The notes under the pieces were generated by a model. It worked only from the letters and a program-made list of their open reading frames with translations. It did no database searches and was not told the DNA's origin. A stretch of DNA of 64,000 bases from Halorussus salinisoli (GTDB lineage: Archaea; Halobacteriota; Halobacteria; Halobacteriales; Haladaptataceae). The position numbers and the translations under genes were made by a program. How positions within the stretch are numbered: the first letter of the stretch is position 1; every line of letters begins with the position of its first letter. Positions 1 to 6,918 of the stretch are shown piece after piece. The DNA lies in NCBI GenBank assembly GCA_005239435.1, contig SZNP01000005.1:409190-473189 (forward strand), given 5' to 3'.

Positions 1-117
1 TCATATATCTGTTGTTAAAGAAAACGAACAGGTTCGTCACAGGCTCGACATCCGTTCGACACCGGTTCGACTGTCGTTCGAGAGAGTAGTGCACTTCCAG
101 TTTGGTTTCGGCGATAC

Positions 118-1740
118 TCACTCCAGCTCGGGCGCTGAGACGTTCTTCCGCGACGAAACGTCTTCGGCCGCCCGCTGGAGTCGCAGGGTCACTGCCCCGC
201 CGCTCGTGTGATAGTCGTCGAACCTCAGTTCCCCGCCGAACTTGCCGACTATCCAGTTCGAGAGCCAGAGACCGAGACCGCTTCCGTGGTGAAGCGCTGT
301 CTCCTCGCCCTCGGTGAGGACCTCGCGCTCCTCCTCGGGAATACCCGGCCCGTCGTCCAAGACGGTCACTTCTATCCACTCGCGGTCGTCGTCGGTGGGC
401 GAGACGGTGACAGTGACCGACGGCCGGTCGCCGCAGTGTTCGAGTGCGTTCTCCACGACTTCGCTTATAGCGGCCTCCAGCGTCTTGTCGGCGTACACCG
501 TCGCAGACTCGGGGGTGTCGGTGATTATCTCCGCGTCGGGGTACGACTGACGGAACTCCTCGCAGGTCCGCTCCACGCAGTTGGTCACGTCTATCTGCTT
601 GGTCGTCCGGCCCTCGCGGTCGAGCGTCTTCCCGACTTCGCGGGCCTTCTCGCTGATCTCGATGAGTTCGCTCGCCTTCTGTTCGATGATGCTGGCCTCC
701 TTCGCGGCCGGTGGAAACTCCTCGACGATGTTCTCGGCACGACCCAACACGACGTTGAGGTCGTTCCGGAGGTTGTGTCGGAGAATTCGGTTGAACACCT
801 GTAGGCGCTGCTCCCGTCGGACGAGTTCCTTGCGGGTCTGCACCGAATCGATGGCGTACGCGAGATTGTTACCGAACTTCGTGAGGACGCGTCGCTCGGT
901 CTCGCCGAACGCGTGTCGCACGTCCGACCAGACGCTCAGAACGCCGTAGGCCCGGTCTTCGTACACGAGTGGGACGGCGGCGACGGCGTACCGCTCGACG
1001 TTCACGTCGACCTTCTGCTCGAACCGGTTCTCCAGTTTCGCTCCCCGTTCGACGCGCACCGCTTGCGTCTCGACCGCTTCGCGGACGGGAACCCGGTCGC
1101 CCTCCGCTCGGTCGCCGTCGAGAAGTACGGGGTCGAGGTATCGTTGGTCGACGCCCGCCGACGCCTCCGGTCGGACCGTGGCGGCCTCGTCGTCTACGTC
1201 GCCGACCCACGCGAGGACGTAGGGGTCGGAGTCAGCGAGTCGCTCGCAGACGATGTCCTCGATGTCTTCGCGGGAGGAGGCCCGTAGGACCGCTTGACTC
1301 ACGTCCCAGATGAGGTCGTTGACCGTAATCTGGCGGTCGGCGAGTCGCTCGGTTCGCCGCCGAGCGATAGCGTTCTCGATGCGATTGGCCAGCACCGCGA
1401 ACTGCTCTTTGCCCTCTCCCTTACTTAGATAATCCGTGACGCCAGCGGAGATCGCCTTGCTAGCTATCTGCTCGCTTCCACCGCCCGTCAGTAGGATAAA
1501 CGGGATGTCGGGGTAGGTTTCCCGGACGGCGTCCAGAAATTCCAGTCCGTCCATGCCGGGCATCTCGTAGTCGCTGACGATGCAGTCGTAGCGCTCGGTT
1601 TCGAGTCGTTCGAGTGCCGTCTTCGCGCTCCCCACCGTGTCCACGTCCATGTCGTACTCGTCGGCGAGAACCCCCGCCGTGACTCTACTGAAGAAGTCGT
1701 TGTCTTCGACGTGGAGTATACGGGGCGGGGCCTCCGGCAT
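118..1740 (-). CDS. Receiver-GAF-histidine kinase (hybrid sensor)
   Basis: A 540-residue soluble sensor kinase. The N-terminal receiver domain (about residues 5-125) has the acidic pocket near E12/D13, the phospho-acceptor Asp in SDYEMPG (D57) and the conserved Lys in YLSKG (K107). A GAF-type domain spans about 150-300. The dimerisation helix carries the phospho-acceptor His in RILRHNLRNDLNV (H322), the haloarchaeal form of the HisKA H-box. The ATPase domain has an N-box (VVENALEH), a G1 box (DDGPGIPEE) and a G2 box (HGSGLGLWL). There are no transmembrane segments, so it senses a cytoplasmic or relayed signal. It stands alone with no output regulator beside it. Domain assignment is firm; the stimulus is unknown. 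Confidence 0.95.
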   Translation of the reverse strand: MPEAPPRILHVEDNDFFSRVTAGVLADEYDMDVDTVGSAKTALERLETERYDCIVSDYEMPGMDGLEFLDAVRETYPDIPFILLTGGGSEQIASKAISAGVTDYLSKGEGKEQFAVLANRIENAIARRRTERLADRQITVNDLIWDVSQAVLRASSREDIEDIVCERLADSDPYVLAWVGDVDDEAATVRPEASAGVDQRYLDPVLLDGDRAEGDRVPVREAVETQAVRVERGAKLENRFEQKVDVNVERYAVAAVPLVYEDRAYGVLSVWSDVRHAFGETERRVLTKFGNNLAYAIDSVQTRKELVRREQRLQVFNRILRHNLRNDLNVVLGRAENIVEEFPPAAKEASIIEQKASELIEISEKAREVGKTLDREGRTTKQIDVTNCVERTCEEFRQSYPDAEIITDTPESATVYADKTLEAAISEVVENALEHCGDRPSVTVTVSPTDDDREWIEVTVLDDGPGIPEEEREVLTEGEETALHHGSGLGLWLSNWIVGKFGGELRFDDYHTSGGAVTLRLQRAAEDVSSRKNVSAPELE

Positions 1741-1862
1741 TCTCTGTCTTGCCGGATTCGCGGCTACCTAATAAATGGTTTCCTTCTTTCGACATTATGG
1801 GCTCCGATATCAGGGACGATGCTCGCCCCTCCCGAATGATTACGGCCGAGAAAACGGCCGTG

Positions 1863-2579
1863 TCATTCGCTTTCGGGCGGCTCTGGGACGTTACCGAAGG
1901 AAGGTTCCGATATCTCTACAGGTGACGCCCACGCAGTCGCGTTGGTGACGACTCTCTGAATCTCGGGCCGATGATAGATCGGATACGTCTCGTGGCCCGG
2001 CCGGAAGTAGAAGATTCGGCCCGCACCGCGTCGGTAACAACACCCGCTTCGGAACACTTCCCCGCCCTCGAACCAGCTCGTGAACACCAGCGCGTCCGGG
2101 GCCGGAACGTCGAATCGCTCGCCGTACATCTCGGTCTCCGGAATCTCGATGCACTCCCCGACGCCCTCGGCGATGGGGTGGCCGGGTTCGACCGTCCAGA
2201 GTCGCTCCTTCTCGCCCTCGTCGCGCCACTTGAGGTCGCACGTCGTCCCCATCAGACGTTTGAATATCTTCGAGAAGTGGCCGGAGTGAAGCACGAGGAG
2301 GCCCATCCCCGACAGCACCTGTTCGTGGACGCGTTCGACTACTTCGTTTTCGACCTCGTCGTGGGCCTCGTGGCCCCACCACGTCAGTACGTCGGTGTCG
2401 TCCAGCACCTCCTCGGTCAGGCCGTGTTCGGGTTCGTCTAGCGTCGCGGTCCGGACGTCGAACCCCCGGTCTTCGAGGAACTCGGCGATGGTCTCGTGGA
2501 TGCCGTCGGGGTAGACGTCGCGGGCCGCGTCGTCCGCTCGCTCGTGACGGTACTCGTTCCAGACTGTGACTGTAGTCAC
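1863..2579 (-). CDS. ThuA-like domain protein (trehalose-utilisation family)
   Basis: A 238-residue protein of the ThuA family, a class-I glutamine-amidotransferase-like fold linked to sugar metabolism in bacteria. Visible family marks are the N-terminal [10 protein letters not shown], the WWGHEAHDE segment at about 67-75, the LHSGHFSK segment at about 98-104 that replaces the nucleophile elbow, and the late [14 protein letters not shown] segment. No catalytic Cys sits at the elbow, as in other ThuA proteins. It follows the MBL-fold gene with only 3 bp between them, so the two are probably co-transcribed. The substrate is unknown; an actual role in trehalose use is not shown by the context. 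Confidence 0.9.
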   Translation of the reverse strand: MTTVTVWNEYRHERADDAARDVYPDGIHETIAEFLEDRGFDVRTATLDEPEHGLTEEVLDDTDVLTWWGHEAHDEVENEVVERVHEQVLSGMGLLVLHSGHFSKIFKRLMGTTCDLKWRDEGEKERLWTVEPGHPIAEGVGECIEIPETEMYGERFDVPAPDALVFTSWFEGGEVFRSGCCYRRGAGRIFYFRPGHETYPIYHRPEIQRVVTNATAWASPVEISEPSFGNVPEPPESE

Positions 2580-2582
2580 TCG

Positions 2583-3605
2583 TTAGTCCTCCGTGGTCGC
2601 GCTCTCTGTCGGTGCTTCGTCGCTCGCTCCGCCGTACTCGAACATGGCGTCGAGGTCGGGGTCGGCGTCGAGAAGCGCGTATCCCTCGTCGGTTCGCTCC
2701 ACGACGCCTTGGCGTTCGAGGTGGTCTAGGTGCGCCCACGCCTCTCCCGGCCCGTGCATGATGTGGATGTTCGACAGGTCGCCGAAGAGGTCGGCGCTGA
2801 CCGTCCAGGCGTCGGTCTCCGCTCGTTCGCGGAGGACCGACAGCACGCGCTCGGTCCGCTCGCGGTGGTGGGCGGCGATTTCGCGCGCTCGGCCTGACGG
2901 GTCGTCGATGGGGTCGCGGTGGCCCGGCCACGCGCGGGCGTAATCGGCTTCGATAATCCGAGCGAGCGAGTCGAGGTAGGTGCCGAGCGGGTCCTCGACT
3001 CGGGGGTCCGCGCCGCCGACGTTCGGGGTATACTTCGGGAGGAGGACGTCGCCCGAGACGAGTTCGCGGTCCTCTCCGTCCGACAGTTCGAAGCCCGACA
3101 GTCCGGCGGCGTGGCCGGGTAAGTGGACCGCTTCGAGTTCGACGGCTCCGGCCTCGAACGTGGCGCCGTCGGTGAACGTCTCGACGGTCGGTGACCGGCC
3201 CTGAATCTGGTCGTGGAGGGCGAGGAAGTCGAGGAGTTCTTGGGCCTTCTCGTCGGGAACGCCCCATCTCTCGAACAGACTGCGCTCCTCGATTTCGGCC
3301 ACGTGGTTCATGTCGTCCTCGGTGACCATCGGCGCGTCGGCCTCGTGGACGTACACCGTCGCGTCGCTCTCGGCTTGAATCTCGCCGGCGAGACCCGCGT
3401 GGTCGTGGTGCCAGTGAGTGAGCAGAATCCTGTCTACGTCGCCGAACGAGAGACCGTACTCCGCGAGTCCGTCTCGCAACTGCTCGCGGCCCTCGGACGT
3501 GGCCACGCCCGTGTCGACCAGCGTCGTCGGCCCCGTGTCGTCTCCGAACAGGTACACGTCGTTTCGCCCCTCGAAGACGGTATTTCCGAGTTGAATCCGT
3601 TTCAC
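2583..3605 (-). CDS. MBL-fold metallo-hydrolase with C-terminal winged helix
   Basis: A 340-residue metallo-beta-lactamase-fold hydrolase. The zinc-binding signature THWHHDHAG lies at residues 63-71, and further ligands are likely in HLPGHAAG (His) and the SGDVLLP segment (Asp). The last roughly 80 residues look like the small helical or winged-helix tail found in LACTB2/RNase Z-like members (HLERQGVVERTDEGY). It is the first gene of a two-gene unit with the ThuA-like gene. The family acts on thioesters, lactones or nucleic acids, so the substrate cannot be fixed. The start at 3605 gives the normal N-terminus (MKRIQLGNTVFEG). Confidence 0.92.
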   Translation of the reverse strand: MKRIQLGNTVFEGRNDVYLFGDDTGPTTLVDTGVATSEGREQLRDGLAEYGLSFGDVDRILLTHWHHDHAGLAGEIQAESDATVYVHEADAPMVTEDDMNHVAEIEERSLFERWGVPDEKAQELLDFLALHDQIQGRSPTVETFTDGATFEAGAVELEAVHLPGHAAGLSGFELSDGEDRELVSGDVLLPKYTPNVGGADPRVEDPLGTYLDSLARIIEADYARAWPGHRDPIDDPSGRAREIAAHHRERTERVLSVLRERAETDAWTVSADLFGDLSNIHIMHGPGEAWAHLDHLERQGVVERTDEGYALLDADPDLDAMFEYGGASDEAPTESATTED

Positions 3606-3713
3606 GTTCGTACTCCGCCCGTGTCCGGTAAGTCGTTTTCTCTCTCGGCACTCTCTCCGGTCTCGCCCGTCGAGAGGAGTTTTATTACTCCCGTAGTAAA
3701 AATTAGTACGGAA

Positions 3714-3722
3714 CTTTTATGA
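3714..3722 (+). promoter_or_regulatory. TATA box of the small zinc-ribbon gene
   Basis: An A/T-rich box (CTTTTATGA) lies about 33 bp before the ATG at 3751, so the leader would be about 8 nt or shorter. Just upstream, at about 3680-3702, a pair of inverted arms (TTACT and AGTAA around CCCGT, flanked by T and A runs) could be a regulator site between this gene and the divergent MBL gene. Both are read from sequence only. Confidence 0.45.
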
Positions 3723-3750
3723 TAGATACTGTCCGCCCTTCTACCACGCG

Positions 3751-4002
3751 ATGAGCGAACGACTGGAGCGACGGGAGCGAGACGGCGACCCCGTGAACTG
3801 GAAGCGAACCGAAGACGGGGTCGAAATCTACGACGAGACGAACTCCGAGGCGTGGGTGCGCATGGAGTTCGTCAGCGGTATCGACCCGGACAAACGCCTC
3901 TTCGGTATCTGCGACGACTGCGGTCTCGTCACGCCGCAGCGGTCACTGCCCTCCGACAGCATGACCTGCGGCAACTGCGGGTCGGAGTTCGGCGACTCGT
4001 AA
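3751..4002 (+). CDS. Small zinc-ribbon protein (haloarchaeal, uncharacterised)
   Basis: An 83-residue acidic protein ending in a treble-clef or ribbon-like zinc site: CDDC at 54-57 and CGNC at 73-76. The N-terminal half is charged (RLERRERDGDPVNWKR) and the middle contains an EAWVRMEF strand. It resembles the small putative zinc-binding proteins common in haloarchaea (DUF7129-like), for which no function is known. It is transcribed alone, divergent from the MBL gene and convergent with the ferritin-like gene; a short T-rich run after the stop (near 4012) may end transcription. Confidence 0.85.
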   Translation: MSERLERRERDGDPVNWKRTEDGVEIYDETNSEAWVRMEFVSGIDPDKRLFGICDDCGLVTPQRSLPSDSMTCGNCGSEFGDS

Positions 4003-4016
4003 CCACGACCCGATTT

Positions 4017-4520
4017 TTACAGGAGTCGGTCGATGAACGACTCGAACTCGGCCCCTTCGGAGACGGATTCGAGTTCGGCGAGCGCGGCCTCGTCTTCGTC
4101 TCGATTCTGCTCCAGCAGGTCCACCGCCTCGCGGTCCAGGTCGATTGCGTCCGCAAGCGCGAGCAGTCCCTCGTAGCCGGTGAGTTCGAGTCGCTCGGCC
4201 TTCCTACCGACGTGGTTGTAGAGGGCGTTCTGCACGGCCTCGTCGTCAGCGTCGGCGTCGGCCGCCCGTTTCTCTTCGCGGAGCGCGTCGAACGTCGGCA
4301 CGTTCCGCTCCCGGGGTTCGAGGTCCAGAACGTCGAAGACCCGTTCGAGGCGTTCGACGTGGGTCACGGTCTCGTCCCGGTGGTCGGCGAACCCGCCGAC
4401 GAGCGTGGACTCGGTCGCGCTGGTCTGGAGTTCGTCCAGCGTATCGACGAGTTGGCGTTCGCCGTAGTAGACGCCCCGAAGCTCGTACTCGAACAGGTCT
4501 TCGGCCGTGTCGAGAGACAT
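4017..4520 (-). CDS. Ferritin-like DUF892 (YciF/YciE-type) protein
   Basis: A 167-residue helical-bundle protein of the DUF892/YciF family. The start MSLDTAEDLFEYELRGVYYG matches the family N-terminus; the reading frame is open further upstream, but that part runs through the 20-bp tandem repeats and is not protein-like. Metal-ligand candidates are the Glu/His residues in YYGERQ, DHRDETVTHVERLE and RKAERLE, in the spacing of paired ferritin-like helices. Bacterial relatives are stress-linked and may bind a di-iron centre. No partner gene is adjacent. The family call is strong; the function is not established. Confidence 0.88.
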   Translation of the reverse strand: MSLDTAEDLFEYELRGVYYGERQLVDTLDELQTSATESTLVGGFADHRDETVTHVERLERVFDVLDLEPRERNVPTFDALREEKRAADADADDEAVQNALYNHVGRKAERLELTGYEGLLALADAIDLDREAVDLLEQNRDEDEAALAELESVSEGAEFESFIDRLL

Positions 4521-4577
4521 TTCCAGACCTGATTCGCCGCAGACGTCCTTAGCTGTTGTTGCGGAGTCGAGACCCGG

Positions 4578-4645
4578 CGACACCCACCGATTCCTTCCGA
4601 CACCCACTGATTCCCGCCGACACCCATCGACACTCGCCGACACCA
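4578..4645. repeat. 20-bp tandem repeat, 3 full copies plus a partial
   Basis: Units begin at 4578, 4598, 4618 and 4638, each opening with CGACACC(C/A). The first two are nearly identical (CGACACCCACYGATTCC...), the third diverges after ten bases and the fourth is partial. The array lies between the starts of the divergent ferritin-like gene and the small membrane protein gene, so it sits in a regulatory position. Confidence 0.8.
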
Positions 4646-4677
4646 CCGTTTTCACGGATGCCGCCGTGAGGGACTCC

Positions 4678-4848
4678 ATGGCAGTTCCGAAGCCGACGAC
4701 CGCGTTCGAAACCGCGGCGGTAGCCATCGGCGCGCTCCTCGCGTTGATAATCGTCGTACCGCTCGTCCCGGTCGTCCTCGACCTCGTAATCGGCGTCTTC
4801 CGAGGCGTCTTCGACGCTATCGTCCCCGGCGGCAGAACCTACTCGTAG
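4678..4848 (+). CDS. Small single-span membrane protein
   Basis: A 56-residue protein starting MAVPKPTTAFE. One long hydrophobic stretch (about residues 12-38, rich in Ala, Ile, Leu and Val) is followed by a short amphipathic segment (IGVFRGVFDAIVPGG). I chose the ATG at 4678 because the open frame upstream of it runs through the 20-bp repeats. It is divergent from the ferritin-like gene. I do not recognise the family, and nothing nearby suggests a function. Confidence 0.6.
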   Translation: MAVPKPTTAFETAAVAIGALLALIIVVPLVPVVLDLVIGVFRGVFDAIVPGGRTYS

Positions 4849-4880
4849 GGTCGTCGGTGTCGAAGTACGTCATCTCTCCA

Positions 4881-4950
4881 CTCCGGCGCGCTGGTAATCC
4901 TCTAACCTGGCGCGCGCTGGCAATTCCTCTCCCCCGGCGCGCGGTGGCGT
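4881..4950. repeat. Three GC-rich repeat units of about 24 bp
   Basis: Three units share a CYGGCGCGCGCTGG-like core followed by YAAT(T)CCTCT: 4881-4904, 4905-4930 and a shortened 4931-4950. They lead directly into a perfect hairpin and then a GC-rich stretch (GAAGTGAGGGAAGAGGCTGGGGAGG and on) that resembles non-coding text I associate with haloarchaeal intergenic dispersed repeats. No open frame of credible composition covers it. Confidence 0.65.
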
Positions 4951-4972
4951 GACCCGCGGTGCGGGTCACGCC
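4946..4972. other. Perfect 12-bp hairpin with 3-nt loop
   Basis: The left arm GGCGTGACCCGC (4946-4957) and right arm GCGGGTCACGCC (4961-4972) are exact reverse complements separated by GGT. It lies in the 472-bp non-coding interval 4849-5320. It could be a terminator stem for the small membrane protein gene about 100 bp upstream (though no T-run follows), part of a dispersed repeat, or an RNA element. Confidence 0.6.
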
Positions 4973-5095
4973 CATGCGCGCGAGGGACGACCGAACGAAG
5001 TGAGGGAAGAGGCTGGGGAGGTGTGAGGCTGTCGCGGTGCCGTGCGGTGCGGAGCGGTTGCGGTCTTCACAGGCTCGAGGGATAGCTAGCTTCCT

Positions 5096-5213
5096 ATCGA
5101 CTCTACCGGCAACTCCTCATCGACTCTTTTCGTCAACTCCTCACCGACTCTCTCCGTCAACTCTCCGTCTACGCTATCGTCAACTTCTGACTGACTCCGC
5201 CGTCAACTCGGGG
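5096..5213. repeat. 24-bp degenerate tandem repeat, five units
   Basis: Five consecutive units of 23-24 bp: 5096-5118, 5119-5142, 5143-5166, 5167-5190 and 5191-5213. The rough consensus is ATCGACTCTNTCCGTCAACTCCTC. The first three are closest to each other and the last two have drifted. The period would be 8 codons, but no frame has haloarchaeal coding character, so this looks like a minisatellite. It makes up most of the remaining non-coding interval before the gene ending at 5321. Confidence 0.7.
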
Positions 5214-5320
5214 TTAGCCGTTCTCGGTCCGGACCTCCGCACCTCGAAACCAAGTATACATTACTAAGGCAGGCAAGAAAATATATTTAACGCCACTATA
5301 TAGTGCTCTAACGTCTATAA

Positions 5321-5617
5321 TTACCTGTCCAAGTTCGACAGCCGACCGACCAGCATCCCGACCGCGAGAACGATGACCAGCAGTGCGAGCGACCGCTTTC
5401 GCTCCTCGAACCGGACGAATCGCGTGCCGTCGTCGGAGATTTCGAGCGCGCCGACCGGACGTGCCGTCGCGCCGCCACCGCCGCCACTGCCGTCACCTCT
5501 ACTACCCTGTCCAGTGACTTCGCCCTCGGTCGTTCGCTCGTCGTCCGTTCCACCTCGCCCGTACCCGCCGCCGAAGCCGTAAGCGACCCGCGCGACGGAG
5601 ACGATGTCTTCACGCAG
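5321..5617 (-). CDS. Probable Gly-rich single-span membrane protein, non-ATG start
   Basis: The frame reads LREDIVSVARVAYGFGGGYG, a Gly/Thr/Glu linker, the segment ALEISDDGTRFVRFEERKR, and a C-terminal hydrophobic helix (SLALLVIVLAVGMLVG) before RLSNLDR and the stop. The acidic linker and tail anchor are typical haloarchaeal protein features. The frame is open upstream to about 5790, yet it holds no in-frame ATG, GTG or TTG before the final few residues. I mark the CTG at 5615-5617 as a working start. Either a rare start is used, or the 5-prime end has been lost or altered. The protein family is not recognised. Confidence 0.5.
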   Translation of the reverse strand: MREDIVSVARVAYGFGGGYGRGGTDDERTTEGEVTGQGSRGDGSGGGGGATARPVGALEISDDGTRFVRFEERKRSLALLVIVLAVGMLVGRLSNLDR

Positions 5618-5845
5618 CGCTCTATCGAGTCGCCGTACACCGAACGGACGTTGGCGCTCCGCTGGTGTCGCTCCACGATGGACTCTATCTGTGTGCGCTC
5701 GTTGCTTCCTCCAGTCGAGCGGTTCGACGGCAAAGATGAAAGAGACTCGGCCCGACCGATCTCTCCGCTCCGGCGTACAAACGCTCTCTCGTTCGAGTAC
5801 GTATCAGACGGCACACTTTTCGGATTGGAACGTCCAGCCGTCGGC

Positions 5846-6031
5846 ATGACGAGTGGCGGGTACCAGTTCGGTCTCCTGATGGTCGTCTTCGGCGGGTTCG
5901 TCTCGTTGAACAGCGCGTACTTCGGCGACTCGGCCGATTTCGTCGGAGGGTTCGGGATGGTGGTGATGCTCATCGGCGCACTAACCGGCGTTCTCGGACT
6001 CCTACCGGGGGACTCGACCGAGCGAGAGTAG
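5846..6031 (+). CDS. Small two-span membrane protein (uncharacterised)
   Basis: A 61-residue protein starting MTSGGYQFGLLMVV. Two hydrophobic segments (about 8-25 and 38-55) flank a short loop containing FGDSADF; the tail LLPGDSTERE is acidic. The ATG at 5846 gives a compact membrane protein, while upstream in-frame codons have no such character. It resembles short haloarchaeal membrane proteins of unknown function (DUF7470-like, not certain). It is convergent with the uracil-DNA glycosylase gene and divergent from the Gly-rich membrane protein. Confidence 0.7.
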   Translation: MTSGGYQFGLLMVVFGGFVSLNSAYFGDSADFVGGFGMVVMLIGALTGVLGLLPGDSTERE

Positions 6032-6110
6032 CACCGATTTCGTGGGACCGAAATCCTGCCGAACAGGGTACCGGAACCCTGCCGAACACCTGCGAACCGG
6101 AGTGCTTCCG

Positions 6111-6842
6111 TCACCGAACTTCGTAGGTGTCGTGTTCCGCGAGGAAGCGCCCGAGGTCGGCGGTCTGGCGGTAGTCCGACGCCAGCAGGTCCGCGAGCGA
6201 GGCGGCCAGTCGCTCGCCGTCGCCGTCGTCCCACTCGCTCGGTTCCCGAATCGGGACGACCAGAAAGCCCCGCCCCGGAACGTGGTCGGCGTGGAGAGTT
6301 GCCATTCGGTCCTCGCGCTGGCCGCCGTCGGGGTCGTCGGTGCTGTCGGCACCGCCGCCGTTTTCGGCGTCCAGCAGCGCCTCCCGGGCGGCGTAGGTTC
6401 CGAGGACGTATCGAGTCGCGCGTTCGCCCACGGGCAGGAGGACGTGGGCCGAGATGGCCCGCAACTCCGAGTCGAAGAACGGTTCGAGGTCGGCGTACTC
6501 CCGGTCGGTCGGCGTGCGGCCCTCGGGGAGACAGCACATGTGGCGATAGCTCAGGAAGAGGTCGGCGACTGTCGGGTCGTCGCTGTACGCGTCCCCGAGC
6601 AGGCCGACCTCGTTCAGGACGGGTTGGAGGCGCTCGCCCGCGAGACTGCCGGTGAACGGAATCCCGGTCTCGCCACCGCCGTGGACGCCCGGATGGTCGC
6701 CGACGACGTGGAAGTCGGCGTTGGCGTCGCCGTAGCCGAAGACGGCGCGACGGCCCGACTCGTCGCCCGTTCCGCCGCACTCGTGAGCGCAGGGCGGCGA
6801 CATTCCGAAGGGGTTGCTGGTTCTGTCCGTGACGTTCTTCAC
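6111..6842 (-). CDS. Uracil-DNA glycosylase family protein (family 4-like)
   Basis: A 243-residue DNA-repair glycosylase removing uracil from DNA. The GEAPG-equivalent motif reads DHPGVHGGGETGIPFTGSLAG, matching the UDG motif in which the substrate pocket is formed. Cys residues in CAHECGG near the N-terminus and the CC pair in RHMCCLPEG are candidates for an iron-sulfur cluster, as in family 4 enzymes. I chose the GTG at 6842 (VKNVTDRTSNPFGM) because this is how I expect related proteins to begin; an ATG at 6905 would add 21 Pro/Thr-rich residues. It follows the LutB-LutA gene closely on the same strand. Confidence 0.85.
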   Translation of the reverse strand: MKNVTDRTSNPFGMSPPCAHECGGTGDESGRRAVFGYGDANADFHVVGDHPGVHGGGETGIPFTGSLAGERLQPVLNEVGLLGDAYSDDPTVADLFLSYRHMCCLPEGRTPTDREYADLEPFFDSELRAISAHVLLPVGERATRYVLGTYAAREALLDAENGGGADSTDDPDGGQREDRMATLHADHVPGRGFLVVPIREPSEWDDGDGERLAASLADLLASDYRQTADLGRFLAEHDTYEVR

Positions 6843-6918
6843 GGGGCCGAATAGTGGACTCGGGGTTAAATCCGGCCCGGTTTCGGAAGGTGTTACGGGA
6901 GCCACGAGAGCGCGGACG

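Noticed and set aside
1891..3651. Long Arg/Pro-rich frame on the minus strand across the ThuA/MBL pair
   Set aside because: It is a shadow of the two real genes in another frame; composition is basic and without motifs.
4578..5213. CRISPR array
   Set aside because: Units are directly adjacent without unique spacers, and no cas gene is present; these are tandem repeats.
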